The notes beneath the pieces were generated by a model. That model had not been told where the DNA came from. It did no database searches and saw nothing but the letters and a program-made list of their open reading frames with translations. Position numbers and translations under genes: made by a program. A stretch of DNA of 61,521 bases from Pseudoflavonifractor capillosus (GTDB lineage Bacteria > Bacillota > Clostridia > Oscillospirales > Oscillospiraceae): NCBI RefSeq assembly GCF_016902575.1, contig NZ_JACSNZ010000011.1, positions 1 through 61,521 of the forward strand, read 5' to 3'. Below, piece after piece: positions 26,903-36,238 of this stretch. The stretch's first letter is position 1, and the number at the start of each line of letters is the position of its first letter.

Positions 26903-28375
26903 TCACCGGGTAACCAGGATATTTTCGGTGGGCTTTTTGGCGGTGGGTATATAGGTGGGCTGTCCGTATTTGTCCACGCCTGTCCGGCGAAGCAGCCCAG
27001 CCGAGACAAGGCGCTCAGCATCTGTCACTGGGATCTCTCCGTACTTCGGTACCGACACCAGTCTGCCTGTGCTGGAGCTCATGGCAGGCTTGGTGCCGGA
27101 CGATGTCTGCTTGCCGCCAGAACTGCTGCCACTGCTGCCTGTGCCGCTGCTGCCACTGCCGCCACTGCTTTTTCGTGCGGCCAGAGCCGCCTGCTGGCGA
27201 TAGTACTGGAGCATGGCGTTGACATACTCCTGGGAGTACCCGGATTTGGCGATGAGGTCGGAGGAGGGCATAACCCCCGCCTTGAGGATTCCATCCACCT
27301 GGGTCTGAGCCATCTCCTTGTTCTGCTGGTTCTGGCTGTCCATGCGCTGCTGCTCGTCCAAGTACTGCTCATACTCAGACTGGTTTTCGCTTTGCAGGTT
27401 GCCCAGGTAGCTTTGCAGCTTGTTGTAGTCATCCAGATACTGCTGGTATGCAAATTCCTTGTCCACGTTGAACTGGCCCAGCTTGTCCTTGTACTCCTGG
27501 TAGTCCATCTGTTCCTGGCCGTTGACAGCATCCAGATAGCTCAAGAGCTTGTTGTAGTCGTCCAGATACTGCTGATAGGCGAAATTCTTGTCCGTGTTGT
27601 ACTGGCTGAGCTTGTCCAAGTACTCTTTGTAGCCAATCTGCTGCTGGTTGTTCACCAGACCCAGGTCGTTGGCCAGCTGCTCATACTCGCTGAGGTATCG
27701 CTGGTAGGCCTGGTTGTACAACTCGGGGATCTTGTCACTGAGCTGGGCGGCGTAGTAGTTGCCCGCCTGGGCCGCTGCGGTGGCAGCGTAGCTGGAGGTC
27801 TGGCCCCCGGAGGCCGCTGCCGCCTGAGCCAGGGCATTGGCGGTGGCCCGCTCCCCCTCCCGCAGGTACTGCTTCTGGTAGGCCCCAAATACCGGGTCAG
27901 TGTCCTTGTCCCAGGTGAAGTCCTCCCGGTTCAAGATCTTGTCCAGCAGATCCTGCTGGATCTGCTCATAGGGGTTTTCGTAGGTGGGCGCCTCCTGATC
28001 CCAGGAGAAGTCGGGGTACTTGTCCAGCTGATCCAGAATGGCGTCCTGCTCCTCCTCATACTTGTTCTCGTAGGTGGGGGCCTCCTGATCCCAAGAGAAG
28101 TCAGGGAAGCTGCCGATCTGGCCCAAAACATTGTCAATTTCATCCTGCTTGCTGCCGGTAAAGCCATTGTAACTGGCTCTGAGCTGGGCAGCGGCCTGGT
28201 TGGCAATGGCTCGCTGGGCACTGGTGGCGGCGGTGTTCTGCTCCTGCTTCAGGCTGGCTGCCGAGATGCCGTACTCAGGGAATGCCTTTGCCAGGCTCAA
28301 CTCCTGGGCGGTGAAGCTGGACAGGGTGCCGTTGTCGGTGGCTTTTTTCAAAAAATCGTTGTACGTATATGCCAT
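26903..28375 (-). CDS. Phage repeat protein (ejection or tail component-like)
   Basis: The 490-residue protein has two internal repeat systems. Residues about 90-150 carry PDFSWDQEAPTYEN twice and a third related unit with TWDKDTDP. The middle carries roughly 45-residue repeats containing FAYQQYLDDYNKL. A Gly/Ser-rich linker precedes the C-terminus. From memory, clostridial podophage-like clusters encode similar proteins (WDKDTDPVF, IPELYNQAYQRY), perhaps ejected with DNA; function is unproven. AGGAGG precedes ATG 28375. It is the last gene of the module. Confidence 0.65.
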   Translation of the reverse strand: MAYTYNDFLKKATDNGTLSSFTAQELSLAKAFPEYGISAASLKQEQNTAATSAQRAIANQAAAQLRASYNGFTGSKQDEIDNVLGQIGSFPDFSWDQEAPTYENKYEEEQDAILDQLDKYPDFSWDQEAPTYENPYEQIQQDLLDKILNREDFTWDKDTDPVFGAYQKQYLREGERATANALAQAAAASGGQTSSYAATAAAQAGNYYAAQLSDKIPELYNQAYQRYLSEYEQLANDLGLVNNQQQIGYKEYLDKLSQYNTDKNFAYQQYLDDYNKLLSYLDAVNGQEQMDYQEYKDKLGQFNVDKEFAYQQYLDDYNKLQSYLGNLQSENQSEYEQYLDEQQRMDSQNQQNKEMAQTQVDGILKAGVMPSSDLIAKSGYSQEYVNAMLQYYRQQAALAARKSSGGSGSSGTGSSGSSSGGKQTSSGTKPAMSSSTGRLVSVPKYGEIPVTDAERLVSAGLLRRTGVDKYGQPTYIPTAKKPTENILVTR

Positions 28376-28390
28376 AGGTTCTCCCTCCTT

Positions 28391-30019
28391 TTAGATGCGG
28401 CCGGGGGTGGCGTTGTACGCCGAGCCGCCATACCGCTCTCTGGTGATGCTGTAAATGCGGCACCTGCCTGTGCCGGTGAGCTTGAGTCGGTAGTGATCTC
28501 CCCGCCTGATGATCATGGGCAGCTGGAAGCTGCGCTTGGGGGTGGGGCCAATGGGCTGGCCCATGGGATGCCACACCCCGTCGCTGTCCACCTGGGCCCA
28601 AGCCTGCACCTGGCCCCCTTCCTCCACCTCCAGACGGATATGGAGGCGGAACAGCCCCTTTTTGTCCGGGCTCCCGTCGGTGAAGTCGGCAAACTCCGCT
28701 TCCCATGTCACCTGAGGCTCCTGCTCTGCCTCTGCCGGGGGCTGGGCCACGTCTCCCACCGTCCAAATCTCCCCCGACTGATTCAGCAGATACAGGATGC
28801 CGCCGTGGAAGGCAAAATGGGTGGCTTGGGTCTCGTCCTCCCGGTGCCACAGCTTGGTCTGGGTGTCATACACCAGTAAATGCCACCCCTCATCCTCCCC
28901 CTGGGCAGAGAGGTAGTAGCGCAGTCCCTCCGCTCCGGCGGCAGCCTGGCCCAGCCGCTGGTTCCCCAGCGCACGGCTGACACACTGGGGCACGCCGCCG
29001 GAATAGGCCATCACCCCTGCCCGGGAGACGTAGAACAACACCTCTCCTGCCACCGCCAGGCTCTTGCCGCAGCCGGCCATCACCCCCAGGGTGGAGGTGC
29101 CCATGACCTGGAAGTTGGAGGGCATGGTGCCGTAGACCTTGTAGATGTGATCCTCCTTGAAGAAGATGGGGTAGCCCAGGTAGGACACACAACCGGTGAA
29201 GTTTCCGGCAGATCCAGTGTCCACGGCGTAGGCGTCGGTGGCCAGTCCGTCAAAGACGTTCCAGTTGAAGGGGTCCCCCAGCTTGGAACAGTAGATGGTG
29301 TTGCCCTTACACCCCCATACCCGGTTTTCGTTTTCGCACACGAAATCCAGATTGGGCAAGGTGCGGGAGATGGTCACTGTCCCTGTCTCAGTGTAGGCCT
29401 CGTCCCCTTTCTCCCCGTTTAGGACGAAGGAGTACTCGTAGAACACCAACTTGTCCTCCTGGATGTCCCGAATCACCAGGCTCTTGTTGTTGTCCGGGTG
29501 GACGGTGCAGCCGGATATGGTCACAGCATCCCCCTTCTTGAAATAGTCTCCCCAGTTGACTCCAGGAACCTGGATGGTGTTGGCCTGGGCCTCCTTTTCG
29601 TAGATGGTGCCGTTTTGGAAGGACAGCCCTGTTCCTGTCCATGTGGACTCCAGGGAGCCGAAGGCCCCGGTCTGGGTGTTGTAGTAGGCCTTGTCCGGCC
29701 AGATGAGCAGATATGCCCCCAGGGCGGCAAACTGCTTTTCCCCCGCCGTCACATCCCCTTTTCGCTCCCCGTCGTACCAAAATCCATTCTCATCCACCCA
29801 GCACAGCTTCGTGTGGGCAAACAGCCCACCGGGCTGGGTGAGGGTGCGTACCTTCCACCGGGGCGGGCGACTGGAGAGAAGCGGATAGTCCGCCCCGGTG
29901 AGGTTTTCCATATGGTACAGCTCCCCATCCCCCGCCCCTGGTGTATGGTTGAGCCCCCCAAAGGCGGTCTGGGTGGCAGATGACATCCCATTGGAATAGG
30001 CCATAGATGGTAGTTTCAC
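28391..30019 (-). CDS. Phage structural protein (tail/neck-like, beta-propeller pattern)
   Basis: The 542-residue protein is rich in short beta repeats with aromatic and glycine residues, and contains FTGCVSYLGYPIFFKEDHIYK followed by VYGTMPSNFQ, which I associate with structural proteins of clostridial phages. It may be a neck or tail-hub protein comparable in position to P22-type stabilisation proteins; that is inference. The start is GTG 30019 with AGGAGG 7 nt upstream. Gene order (fibre, this, repeat protein, module end) suggests a short tail rather than a long tube. Confidence 0.6.
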   Translation of the reverse strand: MKLPSMAYSNGMSSATQTAFGGLNHTPGAGDGELYHMENLTGADYPLLSSRPPRWKVRTLTQPGGLFAHTKLCWVDENGFWYDGERKGDVTAGEKQFAALGAYLLIWPDKAYYNTQTGAFGSLESTWTGTGLSFQNGTIYEKEAQANTIQVPGVNWGDYFKKGDAVTISGCTVHPDNNKSLVIRDIQEDKLVFYEYSFVLNGEKGDEAYTETGTVTISRTLPNLDFVCENENRVWGCKGNTIYCSKLGDPFNWNVFDGLATDAYAVDTGSAGNFTGCVSYLGYPIFFKEDHIYKVYGTMPSNFQVMGTSTLGVMAGCGKSLAVAGEVLFYVSRAGVMAYSGGVPQCVSRALGNQRLGQAAAGAEGLRYYLSAQGEDEGWHLLVYDTQTKLWHREDETQATHFAFHGGILYLLNQSGEIWTVGDVAQPPAEAEQEPQVTWEAEFADFTDGSPDKKGLFRLHIRLEVEEGGQVQAWAQVDSDGVWHPMGQPIGPTPKRSFQLPMIIRRGDHYRLKLTGTGRCRIYSITRERYGGSAYNATPGRI

Positions 30020-30091
30020 ATTTTATCCTCCTCTCTCTGCCGTCTGTTCCTAGTTTGATTTTCACCCATAGGGCACTTTGATGTTGGGTGT

Positions 30092-31834
30092 CTAATATTT
30101 CGACAGATCCAACGATACCGGCAGAGAAAAAATCACGTTGAAGGTGGTCAAAGACTGCGCTGTTGAAGCCAGCGTCACGGTAAATGTACACGTTTCGCTG
30201 TTTGTCTTGGCTCCCAGGGCGGCAAAAACCCCCATTCCTCCTGTGTTTGCGGTGGGGAATCCCTGCCCGTAAATGCCTTTGATCTTGCCTCCATGGCGAA
30301 TTTCCACATAGCACACCTGCTCATTGGAAATATTGCCAACGCCTGATGGGGTTGTCCTGGTTGCGTCGATGTCCACCACCAGATTGGAACCCATCAGCTT
30401 TGCTATGCCAGCCATGTTGGAATACCCCGTCTTTGGCGTAATAGAAATGGGTAGCTTATAGGTCGTGCCCAGCGCCTTGGCTGCCCCCACCAGATGATGC
30501 CCCTGGGCAATCACCGGAACATTGAAGTTAAAGTCCGTCTCGCTCCAATCGAAGGTGGGCAGACTTTTCACTGCCTTTGCCGATGTGGTCACCGTGGCCA
30601 GCTTGTCCGTGGCCCTGGCCTGGAACTCGTAGGTGGTCTGGTAGTCCAGCCCCTCCACCTTAGCCCGTGCCAGGTAGGTAAACCCTATGGGCTGCACACT
30701 GTCCACCGCCGTCCACGCCCCCCACGTACTCGTCCCCTGTACCCGATAGCGGTACTGCACCGCCAGGGTGTTGTTCACCGCACCGAAACTGCCATAGAAG
30801 TAATTACCTGTGATCTCCATGTCATACCCACCAGATGCGTCTGGTGTACTGTTGCCTATGTTGCAGGACAGCTTGACATAGTTGACCAGAGTGCGTGACA
30901 CCCCTTTGGTGGTCTTGTTTCCTCTGCTGTCTCCAACTGCAAATACAAAATCACCTGATTCCACACCTTTTATGGTGCCATCTGATGTGCGAGACTTTCC
31001 GCCACAGACCACAAGGCTCGCCACCAGAGATGCACCTTTTACCGCCTGTGCTCCAAAGGTGACCTTGGCGTTGGAGTAGTACTTCACAAAGCAGGAGCTG
31101 TTTCCTGTCAAGGCAGTGGTTTGGCTGTTGGTGTCCACCACCTTGGGGTTCAGTGTGGGGTTTGGGTTTTTGATGGTCAGGGTTCTATCTATCCATGCGT
31201 ACAGGGGATATCCCCCCATGTCTGTGCGCACCACAAACCGCACAGGCTGGGTGTTGGATGTGGTGTTGAGGGAACGCAAAACATTGCGTTCCGCTTCCGT
31301 GAACTGGAAGGTGTACGACGACCCGGTGATTTTCCGCTCAGCGATAGGACGGGACTGGTTTACCACCTCGATATAGGCATAGATCGGCAGGTTGGCAGGA
31401 TTTGAATACTGGATGGTTGGATTGTCCTCGTCGGTGAAATTGGGTGCACTGGTGAGTTTTGCCTCTCTGGGGATCTGGTTGAGGGTGAAACTCTGCTGGG
31501 CGGTACAGTTGATGGAATAGCTGTAAATAGCGCCCTCGATGCCAACGGAGAAACTCCTGGTTCCGTCCGTGTTGTGCCATATGGTATGGGAGCCGGAGGC
31601 CACCACGGTACCATTGCGCAGCTGAATACGGTTGGTTGAATAGTGAACCTGAGCTCCATCAATCACAACCTTGGTTGGGCCGGTCATATACCAACTCGTT
31701 CCGCTGCCAGATCCAATCAGCGTCCAGTTGATGGTGGACGTGTTGGCAGATATATTCTGGGTCGCACTCCAGTTGAGGGTCAGGGAACGCACGCCGTTAT
31801 AGGCGTTGGTGGTTAAGCTGCCTGATAGTGCCAT
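30092..31834 (-). CDS. Phage minor structural protein, DUF859-type (fibre/receptor binding)
   Basis: The 580-residue protein begins MALSGSLTTNAYNGVRSLTL and is almost wholly beta-structured, with immunoglobulin-like repeats and no enzyme motif. This matches DUF859 proteins of Gram-positive phages, which are thought to form tail fibres or baseplate parts. GGAGG lies before ATG 31834. It starts 2 bp after the 251-residue coiled-coil gene ends, so both likely belong to one adhesion device. Confidence 0.75.
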   Translation of the reverse strand: MALSGSLTTNAYNGVRSLTLNWSATQNISANTSTINWTLIGSGSGTSWYMTGPTKVVIDGAQVHYSTNRIQLRNGTVVASGSHTIWHNTDGTRSFSVGIEGAIYSYSINCTAQQSFTLNQIPREAKLTSAPNFTDEDNPTIQYSNPANLPIYAYIEVVNQSRPIAERKITGSSYTFQFTEAERNVLRSLNTTSNTQPVRFVVRTDMGGYPLYAWIDRTLTIKNPNPTLNPKVVDTNSQTTALTGNSSCFVKYYSNAKVTFGAQAVKGASLVASLVVCGGKSRTSDGTIKGVESGDFVFAVGDSRGNKTTKGVSRTLVNYVKLSCNIGNSTPDASGGYDMEITGNYFYGSFGAVNNTLAVQYRYRVQGTSTWGAWTAVDSVQPIGFTYLARAKVEGLDYQTTYEFQARATDKLATVTTSAKAVKSLPTFDWSETDFNFNVPVIAQGHHLVGAAKALGTTYKLPISITPKTGYSNMAGIAKLMGSNLVVDIDATRTTPSGVGNISNEQVCYVEIRHGGKIKGIYGQGFPTANTGGMGVFAALGAKTNSETCTFTVTLASTAQSLTTFNVIFSLPVSLDLSKY

Positions 31835-31836
31835 GT

Positions 31837-32592
31837 CTATCCTCCGATCCAGAAGCAGCCGATGCGGCCTGCTCCATACTTTTCAAATCTGGCTTTTCCG
31901 CCGATAATGAGGAAGGTGTTTGCGTTGAGGTTGGTGGCCTGCACCCCCTGGTTGTCCACCACCAGCACCTCAGTTCCGCTGCGGCTGATGGTCATGCCGT
32001 TTTCGGTGACCTGGGTGGACATCTCGCTGCCCGTCTTACTCACCGTCAGGCCTTCCTCGTCAAAGGTAAAGCCTGTGGAGGTTCGCACCGTCTCCACACC
32101 CTGGGCCAGCTTTTGGTCAATGACGATATCTACCTGCTCTGGAGTAAGGGTGAGGCTCACCTTCTCACTCAATTCACTGATGGACTGGTTGACACTGTCC
32201 AGAGACTCCTTGGTATCCGTCTGCACCCGCTGCACCGTAGCAGAGATGGCATCTGCATTGACCTCCAGGTTGGAAATGCGGGCCTCCTGGGTTGAAATCT
32301 GCTGACCCTGGTTGGCCACCGTGGCAGTAAGCCCATCGGCGGTGACAGATAGCTGGGTGATGCGCTCCCCCACCCCTTCGATCTGGGCATAGATGGGCTG
32401 GGTCAGGGCGTTTTCCCACCCGGCCAGGGCGGTCTGGTTCATGTTGGTGGTGTCCAGGTTCTGGGTGGTGTAGCGCATCTGCTCCACCAGCATATAGAGA
32501 TAGTTTTGCAGTTGAGCCAGCTTGTCCTCAGTGGACTCGTCCCCGTTGAAGTTGGGAAAATTGGCGTCCATATACAGCCAGTTTGCCGGCAT
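31837..32592 (-). CDS. Phage coiled-coil structural protein (fibre anchor-like)
   Basis: The 251-residue protein has a long central coiled coil (LAQLQNYLYMLVEQM, then heptads through residue about 150, LSVTADGLTATVANQGQQIS and a second repeat) and ends in a glycine-rich segment resembling fibre attachment domains. It directly precedes the DUF859 gene and follows the lysis genes. A role linking fibre to particle is inferred from architecture and location. AGGAGGAGAGAGG precedes ATG 32592. Confidence 0.6.
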   Translation of the reverse strand: MPANWLYMDANFPNFNGDESTEDKLAQLQNYLYMLVEQMRYTTQNLDTTNMNQTALAGWENALTQPIYAQIEGVGERITQLSVTADGLTATVANQGQQISTQEARISNLEVNADAISATVQRVQTDTKESLDSVNQSISELSEKVSLTLTPEQVDIVIDQKLAQGVETVRTSTGFTFDEEGLTVSKTGSEMSTQVTENGMTISRSGTEVLVVDNQGVQATNLNANTFLIIGGKARFEKYGAGRIGCFWIGG

Positions 32593-32607
32593 ATCCTCTC
32601 TCCTCCT

Positions 32608-32648
32608 TTCTCAAACAGGGCACCACCGCAGTGCAGTGATGCCCTGTT
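32608..32648. terminator. Hairpin between endolysin and fibre genes
   Basis: AACAGGGCA pairs with TGCCCTGTT across a loop that also pairs partly with itself. A T-run is clear only on the plus strand, so on the phage mRNA it may be a processing or attenuation hairpin. Confidence 0.4.
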
Positions 32649-32659
32649 TTTGTGACGTA

Positions 32660-33718
32660 TTACACCTTTTCGGTGTAGTCCAGGCTGATCCAGCCAGCGC
32701 CGGACTTGAGCTTGCCCCAGCGCTTGGCGCCCTGCCCGTCGGCCTCCTCCACGATGGTGTACACACCGGGAGCGATGAAGCCCTTGCTGGCATTGTCGGT
32801 GCCGGGGCCGCTGCGGATGCGCAGCTGGGTGACGGACACCTTCACGGTGTAGGGCGTAAAGCCAGAGGGCTTCGATACGCTCCCACCACTCACCAGAGTC
32901 AGGTCAGACTTGCGCACAGCGGCCACCACCACGCCGTCGTAGGTGATGACGCATCGGTCACCGGACACCTCGCTGACCACATGGTCCCGCTCATACACGA
33001 AGGATGCCAGGCTGCCTCCGTCATAGGTCTTAGCGCCCTGCTTGAGGCGGACGACGGAGCCCTTGACGATCTCTGTGGCAGGGCCCATGGCCGGAACTGA
33101 GGGCTTGGTCTGGGTGGCACCCATGGCCTTGGACACGTCAGAGCGGAAGGTGTCCATGGACTTACCAAACTTGGGGAACCAGTGCATCACATCGGCGTGA
33201 TTGCTGGCAATGCCCCGCTGGTAGCCCTCGCTGTGGCAGATGACCACACCGTCGGCCAGGGGGTTGAGGCCATACTGCTTGCACAGCATGGCGGTGAGCT
33301 CCACCGCCTCCTGATACACCTTGCCGAAATAGTCGGCATCGCTGAGGGCATCCTCACAGATCTCAAAGGAGATGTGGGTATTGTTGGCACTGCCCCCGGA
33401 GGTGCCGGTGCCCGCATGCCAGCCCCGGTGATTCCAGGGCAAGGTCTGGACGGTAGCCACGCTGCCGTCGGCCAGCTTGCCCAAAAAGGCGTGGACGCAC
33501 ACGTCCAGTCCAGGGTTGTTCCAGTCGTTGGCATTGCGGTTGGTGCCGATCTGTGCCTTCAGCTTGGCTTCATCAGCCTGTCCCTCCAGGGGCTGCACAT
33601 ACCGGGCCACCAGGGGGTTGTTGGCCCCGGTGGAATGCACCATCACGCCCTTGGGGGTGATGGTACGCCCAGCTTTATAGCAGTCGTTGGCGGTCAAAAT
33701 ACACTCAATGAGTCTCAA
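32660..33718 (-). CDS. Phage endolysin: N-acetylmuramoyl-L-alanine amidase with SH3-like domain
   Basis: The 352-residue protein has an Amidase_2 domain (zinc His in GVMVHSTGANN; WHAG, HISFEICED, CHSEGYQRGIASNHADV) spanning about residues 20-190. A C-terminal half of SH3b-like repeats (RIRSGPGTDNASKGF) binds cell wall. It cuts the stem peptide from peptidoglycan during lysis. The start is TTG 33718 with AGGAGG 9 nt upstream, and it overlaps the holin gene by 14 nt. There is no signal peptide, consistent with release through the holin. Confidence 0.9.
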   Translation of the reverse strand: MRLIECILTANDCYKAGRTITPKGVMVHSTGANNPLVARYVQPLEGQADEAKLKAQIGTNRNANDWNNPGLDVCVHAFLGKLADGSVATVQTLPWNHRGWHAGTGTSGGSANNTHISFEICEDALSDADYFGKVYQEAVELTAMLCKQYGLNPLADGVVICHSEGYQRGIASNHADVMHWFPKFGKSMDTFRSDVSKAMGATQTKPSVPAMGPATEIVKGSVVRLKQGAKTYDGGSLASFVYERDHVVSEVSGDRCVITYDGVVVAAVRKSDLTLVSGGSVSKPSGFTPYTVKVSVTQLRIRSGPGTDNASKGFIAPGVYTIVEEADGQGAKRWGKLKSGAGWISLDYTEKV

Positions 33719-33956
33719 TGGTAGTTACCTCCTCCACGGCCTCTTGTACGTCTTCAATGGCTGTCTTTACCGCTGCGGCGTCGATGCGTCCCTCGGTGAC
33801 GATGTAGGTCACCACCGAGATCACGGACACCACAGCCCCCGCTGTGCTGGCCACTGCCTCCTGGTCTAGGCCAAAGGCCAGGGCCAATCCAGCGGCAATG
33901 CCGGCCAGGGCCGTCCACAACTTACGGCTGGACAGCTTTTTCAAAACTTCCTTCAC
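33705..33956 (-). CDS. Holin-like small membrane protein
   Basis: The 83-residue protein has a charged N-terminus (KEVLKKLSSRKLW), two adjoining hydrophobic segments (LAGIAAGLALAFGL and AVVSVISVVTYIV) and an acidic tail. That layout and the overlapping endolysin gene fit a phage holin, which opens the membrane at lysis. The start is GTG 33956 after AAGGAG. Family placement beyond holin-like is not attempted. Confidence 0.75.
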   Translation of the reverse strand: MKEVLKKLSSRKLWTALAGIAAGLALAFGLDQEAVASTAGAVVSVISVVTYIVTEGRIDAAAVKTAIEDVQEAVEEVTTIETH

Positions 33957-33962
33957 ACACGC

Positions 33963-34301
33963 TCACTCCTTCTCATAAGCAGCCAGGATCTCCCGATCCA
34001 GCTTCTTTTTGGCCTCCTCGGCCTGGGTGAGTTTGTCCATGGCCTGGGCCAGCTCGCCGTTGGCGGGCGGCTTGGTCACAGCGTGGTTAAGCCAGAATAT
34101 GCACCGACCGTAGGCGTGGTGCAGCTGATCCTCCACCTCCTGCCGCCGCTGGCGGTGCTCCTGCCGCAGTTGGGCCTCTGCCTCACCCTGTTCCAGGCGG
34201 CGGTCAATATACCGCCGCAGATATCCCATGGCCAAACCGGTGATGCCGCTGCCTCCGGCCAGGCCCACCAGCACCGCTGCCAGAAACTCCTCCCCGTTCA
34301 T
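33963..34301 (-). CDS. Phage membrane-anchored coiled-coil protein (spanin/holin accessory-like)
   Basis: The 112-residue protein starts with a glycine-rich transmembrane helix (AAVLVGLAGGSGITGLAMGY) followed by a long basic/acidic coiled coil. It lies directly before the holin gene and may assist lysis or anchor a particle protein. The start is ATG 34301, close to GAGGAGAGG; an earlier in-frame start adds 20 residues. No named family is recognised. Confidence 0.55.
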   Translation of the reverse strand: MNGEEFLAAVLVGLAGGSGITGLAMGYLRRYIDRRLEQGEAEAQLRQEHRQRRQEVEDQLHHAYGRCIFWLNHAVTKPPANGELAQAMDKLTQAEEAKKKLDREILAAYEKE

Positions 34302-34361
34302 TCCATTCCTCTCCTCTGCATCATACGCTCCAGGCTGGGCCCCAACAGACGTTCCAGCCAC

Positions 34362-34763
34362 TTATCCACCAGGTTGCGCAGCCTCTCCACCCCCTTCCGG
34401 TGCCGGGGCATGGGCGGGATCGTAGGTGCGGATGTACCAGTTGACATAGTTTTGATAGCTGGCGTTGAAGCTCTCCATGCGGTTTTGGTACAGCTCCAGC
34501 TCCCCATCCGCCTGGTGCAGCTTGGCCAGCAGCCAGTGGGCGTACAGATCACTGTGGGGCCAGCCCACCAGCAGCGTCCCCGGCCAGCTCTGCCACACTT
34601 GCTCCAGCTGCTCCTCACGCATCAGGTGTACATCCAGGCAGATCCGCCCCTCCAACTCCCCCAGCCACCCCAGCTTCTGCTCCTGGGTGTACTGGTTGGG
34701 GCAGAGCAGATCCACCTGTCCCACCACCTCCTGGGCGGTCAAGGTTCGGCTGGTGTCTGCCAA
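34362..34763 (-). CDS. Phage head-completion-like protein
   Basis: The 133-residue protein is acidic and helical (GWLGELEGRICLDV, LYAHWLLAKLHQADGELELY, FNASYQNYVNWYIRT). Similar short proteins follow the capsid gene in clostridial phages and are candidates for head-tail adaptors. The start is TTG 34763 after AGGGGG; the longer frame upstream is charged and lies within a hairpin. Function is inferred from position only. Confidence 0.55.
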   Translation of the reverse strand: MADTSRTLTAQEVVGQVDLLCPNQYTQEQKLGWLGELEGRICLDVHLMREEQLEQVWQSWPGTLLVGWPHSDLYAHWLLAKLHQADGELELYQNRMESFNASYQNYVNWYIRTYDPAHAPAPEGGGEAAQPGG

Positions 34764-34786
34764 GGTGAATCCCCCTCTCTCCTTCT

Positions 34787-34813
34787 CCCGCCCCGGCAAG
34801 CAGCCGGGGCGGG
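34787..34813. other. Hairpin downstream of the capsid gene
   Basis: CCCGCCCCGGC pairs with GCCGGGGCGGG. It follows the capsid gene on the minus strand without a T-run, so it may stabilise the abundant capsid message rather than end transcription. Confidence 0.45.
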
Positions 34814-34820
34814 GTTCATA

Positions 34821-35831
34821 TTAGTCGGGCAGCTCATCGCCGTCGGACACACCGCCCACCGCTGCAAAGCGCCAGTCGTTGAAGGTGGCGTTGAAGCGGC
34901 TGCGGCCACGCCAGACGTTGGCGTCGGTGTTCTCGTCCACGGTGGAGCGCACAGCCAGCTGGATGCGGTCATTCCACACCGCACCGCCGTAGGTCTGGTT
35001 GTACTTGCTGTCCAGCAGGATCCAGGGTGCCTTATTGGTGGCCAGATCCACAAACTGGTTGAGGTAGCTCCATACAATCACATTCCAGCGGCCGTACTGG
35101 TAGTTGAAGGCGTTGTTGGCGGTGGTGGGCTCCTTGTCGGCGCCGATGGCGGCAAAGACCTCCTTTTTCAGGCCGCCCACCTCGGGGATGAGGATGGTGT
35201 CGGGGGCCACGTCCAGGATCTCGTCGTTGTCACCTCGGAACAGGTGCATGGCGGTCTCCATCTTGCCCAGGGCATCGGCGGAAAAGGCGTCGCTGAACTT
35301 GTTGGACTGGGTCTCACCGGAGACCTTGGGGGGATGGGCGGTGTGGAACATGGTCACGCCGTCGGCGCTCTTGATGTCAAACTCCCGGCCCTTGTAGAGC
35401 ACCTTCTCCTTGCCGGAAATGGCGCCGCCGTACAGGGCTGCACCAAACAGCTCCCGGGTACGGTTGTAGCTGGTGATGAAGGCAGCGGGCTGCTTTTTCA
35501 TGTCCATGACCTTGGAGTCCTCCATCATCTCGGCCGAGATGGAGAAGGAGTCCTTCCAGGTGTCATACACCAGCAGCTTCTGGTAGCCCTCCTGCATGCC
35601 ATCCAGGGGATAGGCGCCGTTTTCACCCACGGGCTCGAAGCCGCTCATGGCGGTCATGGTGGTCATCAGGTCGCCGTAGTTCTCACTCTGGCCCATGAGG
35701 AAGAGGTTCTTGAGCACGGACTGCTTTTCAAACTGCTCTCCCCGCTGCTCCAGAAACATGCGGATGGGGGCCTGACACTTGCCGTAAATGCTGTCGTTGA
35801 GGCCGGAGCCTTCAGAGAAAATAATTTTCAT
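34821..35831 (-). CDS. Phage major capsid protein
   Basis: The 336-residue protein sits after scaffold and decoration genes and has HK97-fold type features: an N-terminal helix, FEPVGENGAYPLDGMQEGYQ, PDTILIPEVGGLKKEVFAA (spine-helix region) and a C-terminal NVIVWSYLNQFVD segment. Length and position suit a major capsid protein. AGGAGG stands 12 nt before ATG 35831. It would self-assemble on the scaffold protein into the procapsid that terminase fills. Its codon usage is like the host's. Confidence 0.85.
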   Translation of the reverse strand: MKIIFSEGSGLNDSIYGKCQAPIRMFLEQRGEQFEKQSVLKNLFLMGQSENYGDLMTTMTAMSGFEPVGENGAYPLDGMQEGYQKLLVYDTWKDSFSISAEMMEDSKVMDMKKQPAAFITSYNRTRELFGAALYGGAISGKEKVLYKGREFDIKSADGVTMFHTAHPPKVSGETQSNKFSDAFSADALGKMETAMHLFRGDNDEILDVAPDTILIPEVGGLKKEVFAAIGADKEPTTANNAFNYQYGRWNVIVWSYLNQFVDLATNKAPWILLDSKYNQTYGGAVWNDRIQLAVRSTVDENTDANVWRGRSRFNATFNDWRFAAVGGVSDGDELPD

Positions 35832-35849
35832 GGGATGGGTTATCCTCCT

Positions 35850-36236
35850 TTACACAAATCTGCCCCGAACGGTGTCGCCGGCCTGGGTGCCGGACACTTC
35901 CACCAGTTCAAAGTTTCCTGCGCCCTCGCTGGCGGTGAGGGCGTCGCCGTCCACCTGCATCTTCACGCCAACCTTGGCGGCTTCATACTGGGCTTTCAGG
36001 GTTGTCTCATAGATGCAGTCTCCCTCCACCCGGGTCACGGGGATCACCTGGCCCTCGGCAGCAGTGACATCCGCCATGCACAGGTAGGGGGGTGTGGTGG
36101 TGCTGGGGCCGTCCAGGGCGGAGAGCTTGCCGTCGGTGACGGTGAGCATCTGGCCTGCCTGGTAAGTACCGGCGGCTGCGCCCAGGTATTCCCAGGGCAG
36201 CATGGCCCCGGTGTCACGTTTGATGGGTACAAACAC
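35850..36236 (-). CDS. Phage head decoration-like protein
   Basis: The 128-residue protein is beta-rich and glycine-rich (AAAGTYQAGQMLTVTDGKLS), and lies between scaffold and capsid genes, the usual place of head decoration or capsid-stabilising proteins. The start is GTG 36236, nine bases after GGAGG; a TTG two codons upstream is too close to that site. No precise family is recognised. Confidence 0.6.
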   Translation of the reverse strand: MFVPIKRDTGAMLPWEYLGAAAGTYQAGQMLTVTDGKLSALDGPSTTTPPYLCMADVTAAEGQVIPVTRVEGDCIYETTLKAQYEAAKVGVKMQVDGDALTASEGAGNFELVEVSGTQAGDTVRGRFV

Positions 36237-36238
36237 GA

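Noticed and set aside
26882-28879. 665-codon plus-strand open frame opposite the phage repeat protein
   Set aside because: Leu/Val/Gly-rich shadow of the minus-strand genes, without a binding site or family similarity.
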